NCBI GenBank assembly: GCA_002412715.1
Contig: DHVP01000048.1
Coordinates: 102,415-166,414 of the forward strand
Reading direction: 5' to 3'
From: Deltaproteobacteria bacterium UBA5205
GTDB lineage: Bacteria; Desulfobacterota; Syntrophorhabdia; Syntrophorhabdales; Syntrophorhabdaceae
Length of the DNA: 64,000 bases
Shown here piece by piece: positions 60,840-64,000 of the stretch. Each line of letters begins with the position of its first letter. Position 1 is the stretch's first letter. Position numbers and translations under genes: made by a program. The notes beneath the pieces were generated by a model, which was given only the letters and a program-made list of their open reading frames with translations, was not told the origin of the DNA and ran no database searches.

Positions 60840-62117
60840 ATGAAGAAAACAGCTTTTCTTCTGCTTGCCCTGCTCCTTGTCATCCCGGCATTGAGCAATG
60901 CGGCCAGCGTAACAAGCAGATACGATGTTACATTCGGGGGTTTTGTAAAATACGACCTGGGCTACTCCACCCAGAACACTCACGCGGACCCCGCGACCGC
61001 CTTCAGGAACAGCAGTTCCGACAGGGCAATTCTGGCGGACGAGTATGGCAATACCTTTGCCACCGGCGGAGAGACCCGTTTCAACTTTCTCGTCAAGGGC
61101 CCCGATCTGTGGGGCGCCAGGACAAGCGCCTTCATCGAAGGCGACTTCCGCGGTGTGACAACAGGCAACCAGTACGGCGGATTCCAGCTGAGGCATGCCT
61201 TCATGAAAATGAACTGGCAGTCAGCAGAATTGATGATCGGCCAGAACTGGCAGCAGTGGGGTATGCCCTACTACGTATCGGCGATCGGCGCCAATGACTT
61301 CGCCCAGTACCTCAAGGGCATCAGGACACCTCAGATCGCCTACCGGTTCTTCATCGGAAAAGAGTTCAACGCCATGTTCGGCGTTACCTCCGCGACGGAC
61401 TGGTCAGGCGGAACCCGCCAGTACAATGACAGCTACGCCAGGAGCAACTGGCCGGGGCTCCAGGGCGAGATCGCATACTGGACCGACCGCTGCGGCAAGA
61501 TCGGTCCCCATAACATGAAGTTAGCGCTTGGCGGCTACTACGGCAAAGATGAGGAATTGACCGACCCCATCACCGACGTCACCAAATCGGATAGGATCAA
61601 TGCCTGGGTGACCGCATTCAGGTACTCCATACCTATCATTCCCGAGAAACAGGGCAACAAGGCAATGGCCGTTCTTCTCAACGGCAATTTCTTCATCGGT
61701 CAAAACGTGGCGGGCAACAACTGGATGTCCCCGGGTAACCCCAGTCCCAGTAACGGTGCCTACCTGAGGCCGGGCCGGGATGCGGCGGCCCCGACGCTTT
61801 TCGGTCTTTACGCCCAGGCGTCCTGGTGGCTCACCGACACCCTGTCGCTCAACGGCATGTATGGCTACCTGAAGTACAACTACAGCGAATGGGCACGCAC
61901 CAGCAACGCACCGGCACGCGACCGCGTCAACATGATGCAGGCCTATGCCGCGAACCTCCTCTGGGATGCGAACCAGGCCGTCAGGTTTGGTATCCAGTGG
62001 ATGACGATGTTCACCGGTTTCAACGGCAAGGGTCAGGGTGCAGGTACAGGTGCGGGCTTCGCCGATGGCAATGGCCAGGTCGATCAGTACAGATTCGCAG
62101 CCTGGTATTTCTTCTAA
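60840..62117 (+). CDS. Outer-membrane porin-like beta-barrel protein
   Basis: A 425-residue exported protein with a signal peptide (LLLALLLVIPALSNA, cut near residue 21), many alternating strands, and a C-terminal strand ending in Phe-Phe (FAAWYFF), as required for outer-membrane insertion. Segments such as GYSTQNTHADP, RHAFMKMNWQSAELMIGQNWQQWG and FADGNGQVDQYRFAAWYFF fit the DUF-type porins of deltaproteobacteria. The long regulated leader suggests abundant, controlled expression. The solute is unknown. Confidence 0.8.
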   Translation: MKKTAFLLLALLLVIPALSNAASVTSRYDVTFGGFVKYDLGYSTQNTHADPATAFRNSSSDRAILADEYGNTFATGGETRFNFLVKGPDLWGARTSAFIEGDFRGVTTGNQYGGFQLRHAFMKMNWQSAELMIGQNWQQWGMPYYVSAIGANDFAQYLKGIRTPQIAYRFFIGKEFNAMFGVTSATDWSGGTRQYNDSYARSNWPGLQGEIAYWTDRCGKIGPHNMKLALGGYYGKDEELTDPITDVTKSDRINAWVTAFRYSIPIIPEKQGNKAMAVLLNGNFFIGQNVAGNNWMSPGNPSPSNGAYLRPGRDAAAPTLFGLYAQASWWLTDTLSLNGMYGYLKYNYSEWARTSNAPARDRVNMMQAYAANLLWDANQAVRFGIQWMTMFTGFNGKGQGAGTGAGFADGNGQVDQYRFAAWYFF

Positions 62118-62123
62118 GAACGA

Positions 62124-62145
62124 AAGGGGCCCTTCGGGGCCCCTT
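62124..62145. terminator. Hairpin with C(UUCG)G loop after the porin gene
   Basis: AAGGGGCCC (62124-62132) pairs perfectly with GGGCCCCTT (62137-62145) around TTCG, closed by C-G, the extra-stable tetraloop. There is no T run after it, so it may act as an mRNA-stabilising 3' end as much as a terminator. Confidence 0.65.
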
Positions 62146-62172
62146 AACTGCAAATTGAAATAGAACCGTCTT

Positions 62173-63033
62173 CTATCCCGGCTCGATCCATTCCCCCTCA
62201 TTCTTGTAAGGGATGATGGTTCTCATGATCTCTTTTTTCTTTTCCGCGAAGCGCTGTTTCATGCCGCGAAGCCATTCGCGGTGCAGAAGCATATGCTCGG
62301 GAGGTCCCAGAATGCCGCCTTCTCTTTTCCGGACGAAGGTGCCTTGCGCATCGATGGTGAAAGTGCCGTGGCAGACGGTGCAGACGAAAGCCTTTCCTGC
62401 GACCCGGATGATCTCGCAGCCGCAGAAGGGACAACCCTTTTTCCGCCCTATCTTCCGGGATGAAAAAAGCGCCTTTCCCAACTGTTGCGCGCGGGCCGCG
62501 CCGGCTTTGGTCATCAGCGCCTCACCGGGAAGCGCCGCCCTGATGGAAAGACTCGCTTTGACGGAAAGCCCGAGAAAGGCCGCGAAGGTCTCGAGCATCT
62601 GGGGCGCCATTCCGATCCGTCCCGGCATGCCAAAAAAATTAAGAAGGATCACAGGTTTGCCATAGGTCCTCTCAAGAATGCTGAAGAAAAGAAAGCCCCT
62701 GTCGAGAATGTTCTTGATAATCGCATTGGCACCAAGGTAGTAGACGGGTGAAGCAACAATGATGGCGTCGGCATTTGCGATCTCGCGAAGGAGGAACTCC
62801 ATGTCGTCCTTTACGGGACAATCATTGCCTATGACACAGCCGTAACAGGCCCGGCACGCCCCTATCCTCAACGCTGTCAGCCTTATGAGCCTGAGCGTAT
62901 GTACCTCGGGGATATGGCGGGAGATCTCCTTCGTGAAGGTCTCACAATTCCCAAGGGTCCTCGGCGAGGCAATGAGTGCAAGGACTCTCCGGGGTTTCCG
63001 GTCTCTAGCGGTATCGGGCTTGATTTTGTCCAT
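62173..63033 (-). CDS. Iron-sulfur flavoprotein-like reductase with C-terminal zinc ribbon
   Basis: A 286-residue protein with an NADPH-dependent FMN reductase/flavodoxin domain (ALIASPRTLGNC near residue 19; ASPVYYLGANAIIKN). Cys60, Cys63, Cys66 and Cys72 form the compact CxxCxxCx5C motif of iron-sulfur flavoproteins, known from anaerobes. A C-terminal extension (about 200-286) carries CPFC and CTVC, a zinc-ribbon or rubredoxin-like pair. It would move electrons or detoxify oxygen species. The physiological partner is unknown. Confidence 0.82.
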   Translation of the reverse strand: MDKIKPDTARDRKPRRVLALIASPRTLGNCETFTKEISRHIPEVHTLRLIRLTALRIGACRACYGCVIGNDCPVKDDMEFLLREIANADAIIVASPVYYLGANAIIKNILDRGFLFFSILERTYGKPVILLNFFGMPGRIGMAPQMLETFAAFLGLSVKASLSIRAALPGEALMTKAGAARAQQLGKALFSSRKIGRKKGCPFCGCEIIRVAGKAFVCTVCHGTFTIDAQGTFVRKREGGILGPPEHMLLHREWLRGMKQRFAEKKKEIMRTIIPYKNEGEWIEPG

Positions 63034-63205
63034 GATGTCCCTTTCTTATTGCACACCGGTTTTTGAAATGCAAGAAAAACCACGTGGTGAAAGGGGCCCG
63101 GGATCAAGGAAAGGCAGCGGTCAAAAAGTCTGTCGCCCTTTTTCCCATGACCGAAACACCTCGGGTAATTCTGCCTGAAAATACAAGCGTTTTCTCATCT
63201 TTTCC

Positions 63206-63254
63206 CCCATCCCTTCACCCTGAGACCTGAACCCTGACTCTGAATACCTGAGAA
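63206..63254 (+). repeat. Tandem 7-nt units upstream of ftsH
   Basis: Seven units with a 7-nt period: CCCATCC, CTTCACC, CTGAGAC, CTGAACC, CTGACTC, TGAATAC, CTGAGAA. The array ends just before the ftsH promoter. No complementary arm was found nearby. The rest of 63034-63205 shows no gene. Confidence 0.6.
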
Positions 63255-63256
63255 TA

Positions 63257-63286
63257 TTGATAATTAAGGAAATTTTGTGGTAAAAT
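63257..63286 (+). promoter_or_regulatory. Promoter of ftsH, apparently leaderless
   Basis: TTGATA (63257-63262), an 18-nt spacer and TAAAAT (63281-63286). ATG 63294 begins 7 nt after the -10 box, near the expected transcription start. No Shine-Dalgarno is present. Confidence 0.6.
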
Positions 63287-63293
63287 ATGGCCT

Positions 63294-64000
63294 ATGCAAA
63301 AAAGTACAGGTCAGGGACCTACAAACAAAAGCATCATTACCATTCTGGTGGTCATACTCCTCGGTTTGTTCATCTTTCAGATATACAATAAACCGAAGAA
63401 GAACCACGAAAGCATTCCCTTCAGCGAATTTTCCGAAGCTCTCCGCGCTGAAAAGGTTGCGTCCGTCACGATTCAGGGAAAAAACATTGCCGGCGTTTAC
63501 AAAGACGGGAAAGAGTTCAAGACCTTTGCGCCCGACGATCCCGATCTTGTAAAGACGCTGCGGGAAAAGAACGTCCGGATCACCGCCAAGCCCGATGAGG
63601 AATCGGGATTGTGGCAGTCTATTTTCATATCCTGGTTTCCCATGCTTCTGCTCATCGGCGTGTGGATCTTCTTCATGCGACAGATGCAGTCGGGAGGCGG
63701 CAAGGCAATGGCCTTCGGCAAGAGCAAGGCACGGCTCTTCACGGGCCGTGATAACCGGGTGACCTTTCAGGACGTGGCGGGTATAGACGAAGCCAAGGAA
63801 GAACTCCAGGAGATCATTGATTTCCTCGTGGATCCAAAAAAGTTTACCAGGCTCGGCGGGCGCATACCCAAGGGCGTCCTCCTCGTCGGGCCTCCCGGGA
63901 CGGGCAAGACGCTTCTCGCCCGTGCTATAGCGGGTGAAGCAAACGTCCCCTTCTTCACGATAAGCGGCTCCGATTTCGTCGAGATGTTCGTCGGCGTCGG
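63294..64000 (+). CDS. ftsH: ATP-dependent zinc metalloprotease FtsH, N-terminal part
   Basis: The first 235 residues of a membrane AAA+ protease. They show two membrane helices (about 14-31 and 107-125) around a periplasmic loop, a Gly-rich linker (GGGKAMAFGKSKARLF), the AAA start VTFQDVAGIDEAKEEL, and Walker A LLVGPPGTGKTLLARA. The frame runs off the window end before the protease HExxH motif. Confidence 0.93.
   Translation, partial: MQKSTGQGPTNKSIITILVVILLGLFIFQIYNKPKKNHESIPFSEFSEALRAEKVASVTIQGKNIAGVYKDGKEFKTFAPDDPDLVKTLREKNVRITAKPDEESGLWQSIFISWFPMLLLIGVWIFFMRQMQSGGGKAMAFGKSKARLFTGRDNRVTFQDVAGIDEAKEELQEIIDFLVDPKKFTRLGGRIPKGVLLVGPPGTGKTLLARAIAGEANVPFFTISGSDFVEMFVGV

Overview
The window is a dense, moderately GC-rich bacterial chromosome segment with about 71 protein genes, two tRNA genes, no rRNA, no CRISPR array and no insertion sequence. 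Outer-membrane and envelope genes (porin, BamE-like lipoprotein, DegP) mark a Gram-negative cell. A solo core-type methionine synthase, a UPF0280/NIL-ferredoxin/cysteine desulfurase cluster, an iron-sulfur flavoprotein and several radical-SAM or Fe-S enzymes point to an anaerobe. The gene orders dprA-topA-trmFO and rpmF-plsX-fab-rpiB-glyA-nrdR-rib-nusB are those of deltaproteobacteria-type genomes; a Syntrophorhabdus-like syntroph would fit, but this is inference from gene order and not a database result.

Layout. 1-4.7 kb: tail of a site-2 protease, a DUF2569 membrane protein, then coaX, birA and a stand-alone EF-G on the minus strand. 4.8-12.6 kb: metabolic and transport genes (crotonase, double-Cache periplasmic protein, a 39-residue membrane peptide coupled to an SSS symporter, core MetE-like protein, NupC, MFS carrier). 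12.7-23.5 kb: a plus-strand housekeeping run (PC4-like protein, rarA, thiL, HD/OB nuclease, rsmE, DUF218, dprA, topA, trmFO, bioB). 23.7-28.7 kb, minus strand: an orphan pilC, then degP with its response regulator and histidine kinase. 28.9-36.2 kb: spermidine-synthase-like membrane protein, tRNA-Gly, a PPC-domain exported protein, a Cys-rich membrane protein beside a thioredoxin-reductase homologue, rph, rdgB, DUF296, tRNA-Glu. 36.3-41.4 kb: tatA, Sua5, two lipoproteins with a zinc ribbon between them, ftsY, purN, prmA. 41.5-46.3 kb: a PBP/HTH regulator divergent from UPF0280, NIL-ferredoxin, cysteine desulfurase and mtaB. 46.4-60.5 kb: yggT, yggU, then one long apparent transcription unit for fatty-acid, one-carbon, nucleotide and riboflavin genes ending in nusB and a YacP homologue. 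60.8-64 kb: porin, iron-sulfur flavoprotein and the start of ftsH.

The most notable signals are these. (1) Many intergenic spaces hold short tandem units with a strict 7-nt period, often as inverted arrays. (2) An acyl-CoA dehydrogenase sits where fabH normally stands between plsX and fabD. (3) The UPF0280/NIL-ferredoxin/cysteine desulfurase cluster, with a divergent ligand-sensing regulator, together with a core MetE-like protein elsewhere, suggests an anaerobic sulfide-to-homocysteine-to-methionine route. (4) At least five genes have a promoter -10 box 6-12 nt before the start codon and no Shine-Dalgarno, so they are probably translated from leaderless or nearly leaderless mRNAs. (5) A 39-aa membrane peptide is translationally coupled to a symporter and lies next to a double-Cache protein.
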